From Aspidiotus rigidus (Eukaryota; Arthropoda; Insecta; Hemiptera; Diaspididae), in the NCBI GenBank assembly GCA_035079385.1, contig JAVHKY010000056.1, positions 4,774,001 to 4,838,000 of the forward strand: 64,000 bases of DNA. Reading direction: 5' to 3'. The notes under the pieces were generated by a model. The model was not told where the DNA came from. It did not search any database and saw nothing but the letters and a program-made list of their open reading frames with translations. Each line of letters opens with the position of its first letter. The stretch's first letter is position 1. The translations under genes and the position numbers were made by a program. Shown one piece after another: positions 20,904 to 31,499 of this stretch.

Positions 20904-23456
20904 TTAAGATCGTCCGAACGAGAAATCACGGTGTGAATCATAAACCTGTTCGATCAAGCCATCTTCCGGAATATACGAGTTGAGTATAGTGATACCGTCA
21001 GTGTTGAGGTGACGCAGTATCTCTATATTCTCGAGGGCGATACGTTTACGGTAGAAATTCTCCTTATGGAGGAGCTTTTCGGATCCCTCGCGGAAACTGT
21101 GGCCACTGTTAATCAAATGATCAGCGAAAGCTGACTCCCCTAAGCGTCCCTTCTTCCAAGACTTCAGGTGCTCAGCTACTCTAACTTTCATCTGGCGGCT
21201 GGTCTCACCAATATAAAAGCCTCCACAATCCTCACATTCCATCTTATAAACACCACTCCTTTCATCAACCGGTATGGGATCCTTCAGTCTCACAAACAAC
21301 CTCTTGACTGTGGTGAGGTTGTAAAACGCGGGTCTGAAACCAAACGGGCGAAGGGCCCGACCCAATTGCTGGGAGAAATTCCCCAGGAATGGGAGACTGA
21401 TCCAACGCAAACGGCGATCACGGATCGTGTCTCGGGGGAGGGAGGTGGTGGAATCAAGAAGGCTCCTCGTAACTTTCCTCCGAACCATCACGTCAACGTC
21501 GACATTGACTCCATTCACTCTAGCCAGGTGTTTTATGGTAAGTAATTCTTTCTTAAAAGCAGATTGACTCAACGGAATACGAGTCAGTCTGTGAACTAGG
21601 CTATGAAAAGCAGCCATCTTATGAGCAACAGGACCGAACGAACCACCGTGGACTAAAACATCGGTCGTAGTATCTTTCCTGTAAATTCCAAACTTATGGA
21701 TACCGTCTATTATAGAGATCGATAAATCCAAAAAGTTGATGGAAAATACCCCTATTTCCAACGTAAATTTGATGGAAGGGTACCAGGAATTGAGATACCT
21801 CAGAAACTCACCAAGGAGATCTGGGTGACCAGTCCAGGTACATAGAACGTCATCAACGTACCTGTGCCAGTAGTGAATATGATTAAGTAACACCTGGTTC
21901 GAGGAAAAGAGGTCAAGTTCAAACTTAGACATGAAAACTTCGGAGATAAGAGAGCCTAGAGGTGATCCAATAGGGATCCCTACTTCCTCAGGGAACTCGA
22001 AAAATTTCCCTTCAAATTTACAGAAGTTAGGGGACCAGCAAGTATTCAGGAGATCAAAAAATTCCTGAAGCTCATTGTGAGGAATGTTAGCTCTGATGAG
22101 TAGCTCACCCATCCGCTGGATAGTAGCAGCCTTAGGAATATTTGGAAACAAACCAACAACATCAAACGAGCAGATGGTCGTCCCTGGGGGAAGGCTTACA
22201 TCCCTGAGGACGTCGGTTAAAGAGGCCGAATTCAAGACCGAATGAGGAGATTCGAAATCAATGCGATTTTTGAACCAACGGTCAAGGAATTTGGCAAGGA
22301 GGTAGGTAGGAGAGGAGACAAAAGAAACAACGGGTCGCATCGGGGTATTCTTCTTATGCACTTTGGGCAACCCGTAGAGGAGGGGGGGTGTGGGGTTAGG
22401 AACCAGGACGGCTTTTTTCAAAGCAGGAGTTTTGATAATAGCCTCACTCCTGTTGATGACACTCCTAACTTCTCTAACGTGCTTAGGAAAGCTGAAATCC
22501 CCACTCTCTTTAGCACCACACTGCTGCAGGACTTCATGGACCTTGGAAGAATAGGCCGACCTCTCCATCACTACAACAGCGTTGCCCTTGTCAGCCTTAG
22601 TGACGATTAGATCTCCCTCTTTCATCTTCCTCTTTAAACCCTGAATGACTCCTCCCAATTTATTACTCATGCGAGGGAGGGGGTTATTACGGACCAAATC
22701 AGCACAGACTTTCTGGGTATTATAACCAGGACCAATCTTGACCGCAAGATCCGCAACAACATTCGCCAAGGTTTCATCATTCTTAAGGGGAGGCAGACTG
22801 AATTTCAAACCTTTCTCAAGGAGGGCTGTTTCGTCACTATTAAACACTACCTGACTATTATTTATGAGGGGGGGATGGAATTTGTGAACAACAACACCGT
22901 CACTCACCCCTTCCTCAACCACATCCTCATTAACCTTCATTAGGGAGGACAACTTCTTATTTTTCCTCTCCTTCAACTTCACCTCAAACTTCCGACACTT
23001 TTCATTGACGTCCCGCATAAAGTAATCAAACTCAAGGGGGGGGAGCACACCGGAGAGTCTCGAATGGACCAAAAGGTTTAATCTAGTCGCAATATTAAAT
23101 TTACCATACCATCTTCGCAACTCCGTTCTGATCCACTTCTCCCTCATATAATTCTCCAGTTTCTTAGTCGTAATCTTACAATCGGAATAAAACCGGAATT
23201 TAACGAACTTAGGTCTCAAATGCAAAGCTAAACACCGACGAAGAAACCAAATGTGAGAGGAAAACGAAGCGCGTTGCTTCCGAAATTTCAGAAAAAGGAA
23301 CGATAAATACGCCGCAGAAGCGTTCTCAATTAAACGAATCCGTTCCTTAAGGTTACGGCTATCCATCATAAACGAAAAAACGAATACACTACAGGGAGAG
23401 TAAACAAATGCAAACCGCAGAAAATAAAAACGAAGGGAGCGCTTTCGGTTAAACAA
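20904..23456 (-). CDS. Penelope-like reverse transcriptase with GIY-YIG endonuclease
   Basis: 850 codons without interruption; it copies the element's RNA into DNA at nicks made by its own nuclease. The likely start is the Met-Met at codons 30-31 (MMDSRNLKERIRL), at about 23369-23364. The upstream codons run through pLTR sequence. Domain order: basic N-terminus; VTKADKGNAVVVM near 285; LLYGLPKVHK and MRPVVSFVSSP near 355-380; SFDVVGLFPNIP (catalytic Asp) near 430; IPIGSPLGSLISEVFM; HRYVDDVLCTW with YVDD at about 533-536; connector MVRRKVTRSLLDSTTSLPRD; and GIY-YIG at about 735-830 (GVYKMECEDCGGFYIGETSR, then SAFADHLINSGHSF). PLE RTs are related to telomerase, and this one has the canonical catalytic residues and nuclease. 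It is the only full-length retroelement gene in the window. Confidence 0.96.
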   Translation of the reverse strand: MFNRKRSLRFYFLRFAFVYSPCSVFVFSFMMDSRNLKERIRLIENASAAYLSFLFLKFRKQRASFSSHIWFLRRCLALHLRPKFVKFRFYSDCKITTKKLENYMREKWIRTELRRWYGKFNIATRLNLLVHSRLSGVLPPLEFDYFMRDVNEKCRKFEVKLKERKNKKLSSLMKVNEDVVEEGVSDGVVVHKFHPPLINNSQVVFNSDETALLEKGLKFSLPPLKNDETLANVVADLAVKIGPGYNTQKVCADLVRNNPLPRMSNKLGGVIQGLKRKMKEGDLIVTKADKGNAVVVMERSAYSSKVHEVLQQCGAKESGDFSFPKHVREVRSVINRSEAIIKTPALKKAVLVPNPTPPLLYGLPKVHKKNTPMRPVVSFVSSPTYLLAKFLDRWFKNRIDFESPHSVLNSASLTDVLRDVSLPPGTTICSFDVVGLFPNIPKAATIQRMGELLIRANIPHNELQEFFDLLNTCWSPNFCKFEGKFFEFPEEVGIPIGSPLGSLISEVFMSKFELDLFSSNQVLLNHIHYWHRYVDDVLCTWTGHPDLLGEFLRYLNSWYPSIKFTLEIGVFSINFLDLSISIIDGIHKFGIYRKDTTTDVLVHGGSFGPVAHKMAAFHSLVHRLTRIPLSQSAFKKELLTIKHLARVNGVNVDVDVMVRRKVTRSLLDSTTSLPRDTIRDRRLRWISLPFLGNFSQQLGRALRPFGFRPAFYNLTTVKRLFVRLKDPIPVDERSGVYKMECEDCGGFYIGETSRQMKVRVAEHLKSWKKGRLGESAFADHLINSGHSFREGSEKLLHKENFYRKRIALENIEILRHLNTDGITILNSYIPEDGLIEQVYDSHRDFSFGRS

Positions 23457-23482
23457 CCATCTTCAAACCTGAAATGAAAGCA
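23331..23482 (-). repeat. PLE-1 pLTR, upstream copy
   Basis: Identical to 20723-20874. It carries the second hammerhead-like motif (23437-23466) and the first codons of the ORF. Transcription of PLEs is known to start in this region, so promoter activity is expected here. Confidence 0.9.
23437..23466 (-). ncRNA. Hammerhead-ribozyme-like motif of PLE-1 (upstream pLTR)
   Basis: Same sequence as 20829-20858, offset by exactly 2608 bp; the self-complementary AGCGCT is at 23438-23443. Two motifs in one transcript could cut out a unit-length RNA. Confidence 0.5.
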
Positions 23483-24382
23483 TGTTTTAGTCCACGGTGG
23501 TTCGTTCGGTCCTGTTGCTCATAAGATGGCTGCTTTTCATAGCCTAGTTCACAGACTGACTCGTATTCCGTTGAGTCAATCTGCTTTTAAGAAAGAATTA
23601 CTTACCATAAAACACCTGGCTAGAGTGAATGGAGTCAATGTCGACGTTGACGTGATGGTTCGGAGGAAAGTTACGAGGAGCCTTCTTGATTCCACCACCT
23701 CCCTCCCCCGAGACACGATCCGTGATCGCCGTTTGCGTTGGATCAGTCTCCCATTCCTGGGGAATTTCTCCCAGCAATTGGGTCGGGCCCTTCGCCCGTT
23801 TGGTTTCAGACCCGCGTTTTACAACCTCACCACAGTCAAGAGGTTGTTTGTGAGACTGAAGGATCCCATACCGGTTGATGAAAGGAGTGGTGTTTATAAG
23901 ATGGAATGTGAGGATTGTGGAGGCTTTTATATTGGTGAGACCAGCCGCCAGATGAAAGTTAGAGTAGCTGAGCACCTGAAGTCTTGGAAGAAGGGACGCT
24001 TAGGGGAGTCAGCTTTCGCTGATCATTTGATTAACAGTGGCCACAGTTTCCGCGAGGGATCCGAAAAGCTCCTCCATAAGGAGAATTTCTACCGTAAACG
24101 TATCGCCCTCGAGAATATAGAGATACTGCGTCACCTCAACACTGACGGTATCACTATACTCAACTCGTATATTCCGGAAGATGGCTTGATCGAACAGGTT
24201 TATGATTCACACCGTGATTTCTCGTTCGGACGATCTTAATACCTCTTCCTTCTCATTCGTTCGTCAGTTGCTTTCATTTCAGGTTTGAAGATGGTTGTTT
24301 AACCGAAAGCGCTCCCTTCGTTTTTATTTTCTGCGGTTTGCATTTGTTTACTCTCCCTGTAGTGTATTCGTTTTTTCGTTTA
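23482..24382 (+). pseudogene. Inverted 5'-truncated PLE-1 copy (GIY-YIG part only)
   Basis: Holds the last 237 codons of the PLE protein (23526-24239), identical in sequence to the C-terminus of the full ORF, plus the 3' region with a third hammerhead-like motif (24285-24314). It ends at the first CGTTTA and thus lacks the terminal extension present on the full copy. It forms a perfect inverted pair with 20761-21661. Confidence 0.93.
24285..24314 (+). ncRNA. Hammerhead-ribozyme-like motif in the inverted PLE-1 copy
   Basis: TTGAAGA at 24285-24291, GGTT 24293-24296 paired with AACC 24301-24304, GAAA 24305-24308, AGCGCT 24308-24313, C 24314. Same sequence as the two pLTR motifs. Confidence 0.48.
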
Positions 24383-24394
24383 TTACTTCAACTT
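24381..24394 (+). repeat. Target-site duplication of PLE-1, right copy
   Basis: TATTACTTCAACTT, matching 20705-20718. Confidence 0.85.
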
Positions 24395-24660
24395 CTCAGA
24401 ATCTAGTCACTAGTTCTTGCTCATTTACCTTGATTAGGAGCTGAAATGTATCCTTGTTATTGTAAAAATTAACTCTTAATCCTCATAGATACGTGCCAGC
24501 CTGCTTGGACGCACGTATCTCGAGTTATTGAAAAAATAGCGCCGATTTCTAATTCTTAAAAATTATTTCAATAGGATGAACCATTCCCGTAATTTAGTTA
24601 ACTACGTAATTTTAAAAAGGTTCATTAGGAGACGACGTTATTATACGCCATACGGTATGA

Positions 24661-24664
<4 letters not shown>

Positions 24665-24692
<28 letters not shown>

Positions 24693-24696
24693 TTGT
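24665..24696. repeat. (GT)n microsatellite
   Basis: Uninterrupted GT dinucleotides, about 14 units. Confidence 0.95.
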
Positions 24697-24816
24697 GATC
24701 GCTGCAGATGATAAGATACATGTACACATTCACATCATGTAAACACGCATTGTTGAAAAGCCAGGTACCTCTTACCGGCAGTCATAGGCCTGCTAGGTAG
24801 GGAGAGACTACTGAAA

Positions 24817-25063
24817 GATATCAGTAGTATACCCATGTATGTTCTGGGACAGTTATAAATTTCTAAACTTTTCACCTAATTTTCTTCACTTTTAAAAATC
24901 CCTGAAAATTGACTCACCAATTTTTGCTGTTTTCAGAAGAAAAATGGATCATTTTCTCCTTATTTTCTGTCATTTTACAAAATTGTATTCATTTTGCATC
25001 AAATCCCATCAGAACTAGTCAAAATACGTCACATTTTTCTTCAATCACGGTGACGAGTAATGC
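24817..25063. repeat. Dispersed 250-bp repeat, copy 1
   Basis: Starts GATATCAGTAGTATACCCAT and ends CGGTGACGAGTAATGC. Copy 2 is at 35167-35420 in the same orientation, with few substitutions and two small indels. The sequence just upstream (24700-24775, AAGATACATGTACACATTCA...GCCAGGTACCT) also matches 36368-36436. No coding content; an unclassified repeat. Confidence 0.8.
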
Positions 25064-27640
25064 GTCAGTATTTGCTAACTTATGTCAGCAATATCCCATC
25101 AAAACTAGTTAAAATATGACTGTGAGATCCCATATTAATTTATTCGACTCAGTAGCGCACCAATGGTACAGTCCATAGTACAATGAAGAGGTATTGATAC
25201 TATACAAAATTCTTGTCACACAAAATAATGTAGTTGATGCTGCGCCATTGTGAATGCCTTCTATACCCACCAGTGTTGTTACCTTACTGGAGGTACCCTA
25301 GTACTGACAAATTTTCAAGGGTTATAAAAAATCAAGAAATTTACACATAAGTATCATTTTTTTTGAAATATGTAGAGCATAATAAGTAGTCTATTTGCAA
25401 TAAGTTTCAGGTTTTTTGGTCGCTTTCTGACTCTTCCCAATTTTTTTTTTAAATAGTGAATTTATATAAGACTCTATAACCAGGGAACTGATCATCCGCG
25501 CTACATAGTGGCAAAAAACTCAAGTACATCATTTCTTGTGACAGCATTAGTAATGGTGAACATAGGCACGTGTCAATACCTATTTATTGTACTGTGTCAA
25601 TACCTCTTATTATTGTACTGTGGTACAGTTACACTAGATAAGAAAACATTTGGTTATTAATTCGATCCGAAGTGGTATCACCACGTGCCTCATTTGATCA
25701 CTGTCCGACTGTCAACAGTAGCGACGGGAAGATTCTCAAAATTTCTCTACACGTATTAATCCAGAAACACCTATTAATCCAGAAACACCGTTATTCTAAT
25801 AAATTAATATTTTGTACCTACTTCCAGGTTAGTGTTACTTTATTGCAAATCTTGATAGATAACCGAGTTGGGAGTCATTAACGCTAATTCTGTTAAGAGC
25901 ACATCCAGAGCGGGATGGAACTGATTGATAATTTCTGATGAAATTTTGTCTTATTGCGTAAAGTTATAGGAGGGAAATGAGAACGGAAATGAATAATTAG
26001 ACGGGATGCAGTCTTCGTACTTCAAAGCGTGATGCCTTGACATTCACTCAGATGTAAGGGAAGGAGGCAGGGGAGACTCTCTATATATTTTTTTTGTTTT
26101 CTCTTTGTATTTGGGTCGGGAGTGTGGTGATATTTCTTATCTCCTTTGCCTCTAATTGATACCTCTCGTCAATGTGTCGGAATTTATTTGATTATTTGTC
26201 CTAAGATTACTGAGAAATCTAACCCTGTCTAGCCTAAATTTTTCTGTACACTTGTCCATCCTGATAATTTCATGTCCCTGACCTGGACATGCTGTACTAC
26301 CGCGAGCTAGCCGGTTGTGTGAGTTAGTAGCATTTGTGTACTGCGGCTTGCTTGGTGGCAATTGTGTAGGGGAGTTTTGGCCTGTCCGTATTGAGGCAGG
26401 TCCACCCTGAGGAATGGAGCAAGGTAACCACGCCCTGTCCGGAGATGTTGAATTTCCAGGTGGGACTGTGAATTTGGAGACCTCTGATCTTTGTAGCTTT
26501 CTTTTCTTACACTCCCGAACATAAGAAACAATGCTCATCCTTTGACAGAACAGAAGCAGTTAGATTTAGTATAGTGCAGTATGCCGGTGGTTCTTGGGTC
26601 ACGACACAAGTTAATTTTTTAAAACAATTAAACATTTGTTGTGATTTAAGACAAAATGACTTCAAAGGTAAATCTAATGGATATTATTTGTGATGCGCTC
26701 TGCAAAAAGGTACCACAAGTCGACATGATGAAAGCTCCTCGTGTGAAATTGGCCGCCGAATTAGGCCCGTCTTACACCAGGAAATGAGAGGAGCACGCTT
26801 GTGAATGTCATCAAATCAAACATTATAAACAACTTTTGTCGCAGAAAATGAACCTCACATGAAATACAGTTTTACCCGCGGGGAGCTTTTATCATGCCGA
26901 CTTTGTGTCCCTTTTCGCAGAGCGCATCACATTTATTCTATTCATTTTAATTTTATTTATAATAATATGCACTATTATACTTATATCGGTTCCAACATTT
27001 TTTTGATTAATACTTTCTGTAATTTGTCGTTTTTCTTTTCTTTATACTTAGGGAATTGACTTTATCACGTAAATCATTTTCCTGATTAGACATATTTATT
27101 TAAATGATGAATTTTTTCAATTTTTGTAAAAAACATTTCTTCTGTGTGACTCCTAACGAGCTGGTTCAAATATTAAAAGAATACAACTTCAAGAAGAATA
27201 TGAGCAGAAATTGTTTGGGTCAATATACACATTTAAGAATGATACAAATAAGGTTACTCATAAATTCTGTCAAAATTTAAGTCAACCGAATAGTGATACC
27301 AAAAATAAGAATATAAGACTAGTTCTGCACAACAATCCTCCAGTCAATCTGTAAACCACAGTCATCAAAATAAAAAAAGTACTGGTAGTGTAAAAAATTT
27401 CTCTGGATTTAATAAAAAATATGAGAAGTTTTTCTCATAACCTCGAAAATTGATAATATACAATACTCACAACAAAAATTGTTAAAGAATGAAGAAAGCA
27501 AAACTGATACTCTTAGCGCTTCTCGTGATACTTGGAATAATCATAAAATTGACGAAATTATAGCGTTCCATGCGGAGAAACTGAAAATGTTTTCGCTTTT
27601 CATCTGACGTCACACTTATTCGGATTGTTTGACCTTTTTA
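25064..27640. other. Gene-poor stretch
   Basis: AT-rich. Apart from the uncertain ORF at 26152-26538, no gene or clear repeat was recognised. 26640-26900 has moderately balanced composition but no open frame of note. Confidence 0.45.
26152..26538 (-). other. Unrecognised 128-codon ORF
   Basis: Starts MSIVSYVRECKKRKLQRSEV and continues with a Pro/Ser/Thr/Gln-rich, low-hydrophobicity stretch (for example TGQNSPTQLPPSKPQYTN). The base composition is higher in GC than its neighbours, which is why the frame stays open. No domain was recognised and no splice partners were found. It may be a transposon remnant. Confidence 0.25.
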
Positions 27641-27641
27641 T

Positions 27642-27909
27642 ATTGATCGTTTCAAAATTGATAACACATTTTGTTTACTTTCGTTTTGGTAGGAGATATT
27701 ACATGTGAAACACCTCTACTTTGAAAAATTCAAGGTGACCATTTCTAAAAGAACATTTCAACGGCTACAACTTTTGTTCTTGGCAATTTTTCATGAAACT
27801 CTTTCATTTTTGAGCAAAACTTGAAAACCACTTATTCCCCATATGCTAGAAAACTTCCTACCAAAACGAAAGTAAACAAAAGTGTGTTATCAATTTTGAA
27901 ACAATCAAT
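27642..27909. mobile_element. MITE with about 50-bp terminal inverted repeats
   Basis: ATTGATCGTTTCAAAATTGA... at the left end matches, as reverse complement, ...TCAATTTTGAAACAATCAAT at the right end. The inner arm TTTACTTTCGTTTTGGTAGG pairs with CCTACCAAAACGAAAGTAAA. The interior is about 160 bp of non-coding DNA. No target duplication could be fixed. Confidence 0.7.
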
Positions 27910-28467
27910 TGCTCGGTAACGTCTAACGTCTGATGTTTCTGTTCTTTGAATAAAAAATAATACCTATTTCGATTTCGGCTGAGACTTTGCCTCCAGAATT
28001 TAAAATCTGTACAGGATCGTAGTTATTACTACCAAGACGGCGCGCTTCCCTCGTTGTCTTGTATTTTTATAGAAAGATATTTTTTGGAATTAAAATATAA
28101 TATTTTTCATTTTTTAATACTTGTGTCATCTAAATTTTCAAATGTTTCTTCATATTGCCTATCATTCATTACAAAACAGAAGAAGTAAGAAATTGTCAAT
28201 GAATTATTGGCGAAGCAAATTTTTTATAGAAAACATGTAATTTTTAATAACTTTCATAATTAATGTAGATATTTCTTCTCTGTAAAATGAAAAAAAAAGA
28301 AAGTAGAAATTCTGTAGATTACTTTTGTGTAGACCTATATTCTAAATTTTTATGCAAACTCTCTTTCTTTTTCAGTCTTCTGCATCCGTCTCCTCTAATT
28401 ATCCACATTATAATGATTGATTCTACTTAGTTGTCCTCCTGTAATCTGCGAATGAATAGAAGAAAAA

Positions 28468-28593
28468 CATAAACAAAATAATGAGCTTGAAAGCACTGTC
28501 GTCTTAAAAAATTTTTTACTTATACGACGATCGACGTATAAGTAAAAAATTTTTTAAGACGACAGTGCTTTCAAGCTCATTATTTTGTTTATG
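28468..28593. repeat. Perfect palindrome, 59-bp arms
   Basis: 28468-28526 and 28535-28593 are exact reverse complements around an 8-bp centre. The arm contains GAGCTTGAAAGCACTGTCGTC and TTTTTTACTTATACG, which recur at 28843-28950 around the hammerhead-like motif. Confidence 0.95.
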
Positions 28594-28960
28594 ATATACT
28601 CGTCTGGACAAGTCCTTTTATTATTTTAGAAGAAAAACATTTCAATTCTAACATTAGTTAGTTCATTTTCCCTTTTCTCTTTCACTTTTTCTTCTCGAGG
28701 TCCTCAATATCAACGGCATCATGCACACTTGACCTAAGTCGCATTTTTGCAATCAGAGTCAAGTGTGCATGAGGCCGTTGATATATTCTTCCTTTGGTAA
28801 TAAAAGGACTTGTCCAGACGAGTATATCATACACACAATAATGAGCTTGAAAGCACTGTCGTCGTGCATTTATCGATCCTGAAGAAGAACGTGTGTACGT
28901 TCGAAACGTCGATCGTCGTATAAGTAAAAAAATTTTTAGACGACAGTGCGTTCTTCCTTT
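28591..28960. mobile_element. Nested hairpin element next to the palindrome
   Basis: 28591-28623 and 28798-28830 are 33-bp inverted repeats (ATGATATACTCGTCTGGACA...). Inside them, 28707-28733 and 28758-28784 pair nearly completely (ATATCAACGGC...CACTTGAC). The segment to the right repeats the palindrome arm with the hammerhead-like motif inserted. It forms one composite foldback with 28468-28593. No ORF; no target duplication found. Confidence 0.7.
28874..28915 (+). ncRNA. Hammerhead-ribozyme-like motif, closest to canonical in the window
   Basis: Helix I CGATC (28874-28878) pairs with GATCG (28911-28915). The core CTGAAGA (28879-28885) is canonical CTGANGA, followed by one extra A. Helix II GAACGT (28887-28892) pairs with ACGTTC (28897-28902). 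Then GAAA (28903-28906), self-complementary ACGT (28906-28909) and C28910 as cleavage nucleotide. The whole is enclosed by an 11-bp stem, GCACTGTCGTC (28853-28863) with GACGACAGTGC (28939-28949). The near-absent helix III means activity would need a dimer. Function is inferred. Confidence 0.6.
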
Positions 28961-31150
28961 GGGTCCACTCACCTCCAACTAACAGTTACCTATTCTTGAC
29001 GTTGAGTACTGGTTTTTGTAATTCGCTATTTTATAAGTATTCATCTGTTAAGCTGTTAAGTCCTGATGACGTCAAGTCCTTCTCCAGTTTATAATCTAGT
29101 CAACTAAACTATACCTAATTTAAATTAAAGTCTAATTGGGAACCTTTTCTATTGGGGGGGGGGGGGAATTCTTGAAAATTGTGATGTCTTGTTATTTGCC
29201 AAGAATAATGGTTGACATTTTTCCAACTCCTCTTCGTGTCATATAAATGTTGGAAATGAAAATTCTATATTCCTCTCTCATCATACATAGCTTGAAAGTG
29301 AAAATTTTCCCAAGATACCCTCTTGTCATAATTGTATACCTCAATGTACAACATTTTTTCAATTTCAACTCATTTGGTGGTTCAGTGTTTTCTAAGATCC
29401 TCGTCTCTCATACATAACTTGATTCCCAATATTTGAAATGTTTTCAAATTTGACTCCTTTACTCCTGTCTGTCATATACAGGTCAAAAGTCTTAATTTTT
29501 CCAATATTTCCGAGTCGTTCCTACTTTAGTTAGTTCAATTTTAGAAATTTTATCAAATGCAATCCCTTTTTTTGGGGCTCAAATTTTGAATTCAATTCTC
29601 AATATCGAAAACAATCCATCCCATAGAAGAGGATCTCTGAATTCTTTGTTTGACTTTGTTTATTAACGCCATTGTTTTTCATTACAACTTTCAATTCAAC
29701 TTTTTTGGTTGAATAATATAAATCTGATTAAAAGCTTCATTACAATATTCATTTAGTAAACCTCCTGCAGAATCGCTTTCTCTATTTTTCCTGAATACAT
29801 GTCTCTCACATTAGGTTTAAGCTTATACTTTGCTTCCCCATCTCTAGAAAACACTCCCATATAATTCTTCATACTCCATCATGTATCTAATCATTACAAA
29901 CTTTTATTCTGATTATGGTTGACATCAGTTATCCTCAATATGATCAAACTGTTCGCATGCCTAAAAACTTCACCCTCTCACCTAAAATTACTGACTCCAT
30001 CTTGTAACTACTTACAACCTTGAAAACTGTTATTATTTCTCAATCGTAGCTTCTTAGTATCATTCACCTGAAAAGTGCAACGATAGAACAAATTTGGAAT
30101 CATTAAATGTAAGCCCATCCCTGGTCTTCCTAAAACAGAAATACCGACCATGTAGACATTATCTCCGCTCACTTAGGGCTGGTCACCCCCGAATCATCAA
30201 TATTCTCATCTCCTCCTGGTCTCCATGCTCCACTGTCATGTATAAATGTCATTAGGAAGATGATTAATCTCACAATGTATCACCTCTTTTCATGTCCTGC
30301 TCTCCAAAATGGATATACCTAGACTACTTCCTACAACGTGACATAAGTAATAACCTTTATCCTACGTAATTACTCAAAAACAGTTTCCAACTCTTTCAAC
30401 CACCGGCATTACTCGATTACTCCAACTTGTACATATCCTGTCTTTTTCTCCCAATTAAAAATTTAAGCTCCTCCACTTGGCTCAACTCCTTCCAATTCTC
30501 TTCCGTTTTCTCGTTCTTTGTTTCCCACTCCATTTCAGTTGCTTTAATTTTTAACGCTCGCGGGCAGCCTATTTTTAATAACGGTTTATTATTGTTTCTT
30601 TTTTGTCTTACCATTTGAATTTTACCTACCTATTTTTAAATGAAATGCTCCCGTAACTATCTCTGGATATTACTTAATTGTATAATTGTTTCTGAGGCTC
30701 TAACCTATAAGAAATACTCAATAGAAAAGAATTTTTCTTGAACCATATTATATTCCTGTTGGTGGCAAAAATATAATACTTGGTTCTTTACATGCTATTG
30801 CTTGCTTCAATTCCTGCAGTGGTTTATTCGAATTTCCTCTCTAACCTTCATGTGTTAATTGCCTCAGAACTTTTACGCTGTCTCTTTTATTTCTCCTTGT
30901 TTTCTTACTTTTGGATGGGAATGTTCTATTCGTAAAATTCGCCAGCAACTATCTGTTCATGCACTTGTGTAAAGTTATAGTCCTTCATAAAAGACAATTC
31001 GCTTAAAAAATAAAAAAAAAAAAAATCCCCAAGAGTTTTACATAGATAGGTGACTTAAGAATTCTAGCAAACAATAGTAAAATCCCTCCATAGAGCTGAT
31101 GAAAAAAAAAAAAAAAAACAGAAAAAGATAGCGTCTCACACTCCCTTGCA
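28961..31150. other. Gene-free stretch with degraded satellite
   Basis: 29220-29600 contains diverged copies of the CATATATAGCTCGA-AAGTC-AATTTTTCCAAG satellite. A G-run lies at 29154-29166. The remainder (29820-31000) is pyrimidine-rich, with no supported gene. Confidence 0.5.
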
Positions 31151-31164
31151 ATAAAATGAAAAAT

Positions 31165-31490
31165 TTGTGGTACGAATATTATTCGTTCCGTAAAATGAAT
31201 AATCACTTGTCTTTTTTCGTAAAATGAACGTCTTTTTCAATTTAAGTAGCGTAGGTATTGAGAGTTGTATCAAAAAATTGAGCTCGCTGCTTCTTATTTT
31301 CGTAAATACAATGAGTTCCTGAATTATCAACTTGGGACGTGTTATCGAAATATACGAATTATTCGTTCTGTATAATGAATAATTACTCTACTTTTCTCGC
31401 AAAGTGAACATCTTTTTGAATCTACTGTGTTGAAAATCGATTCAAAACTCAGCTTCCCTGCTTCTTATTTTCGTAAAAACAGTTAAGGAA
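31165..31490. repeat. Two-unit tandem repeat of about 180 bp
   Basis: 31171-31320 and 31353-31490 share ACGAAT-ATTCGTTC.GTA.AATGAATAAT, GAAC.TCTTTTT.AAT and GCTTCTTATTTTCGTAAA in the same order. Moderately diverged, non-coding. Confidence 0.65.
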
Positions 31491-31499
31491 CGTTCATCT

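Larger units (their letters stand above)
20719..24380 (-). mobile_element. Intact Penelope-like element (PLE-1) with direct repeats and inverted truncated copy
   Basis: The - strand carries a full element. An 850-codon ORF is flanked by identical 152-bp direct repeats (20723-20874 and 23331-23482; the 'pLTRs' of PLEs). At its 5' side an inverted, 5'-truncated copy (23482-24382, + strand) is identical to 20761-21661 over about 901 bp. A 14-bp target duplication flanks the unit. This is the textbook Penelope layout. Identity between repeats and between arms, and the unbroken ORF, imply a very recent insertion and a probably active family. Confidence 0.95.

Noticed and set aside
21168..22610. 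125- and 122-codon ORFs on the + strand inside PLE-1
   Set aside because: Antisense shadows of the RT/GIY-YIG gene; the first has an identical mirror at 23598-23975.
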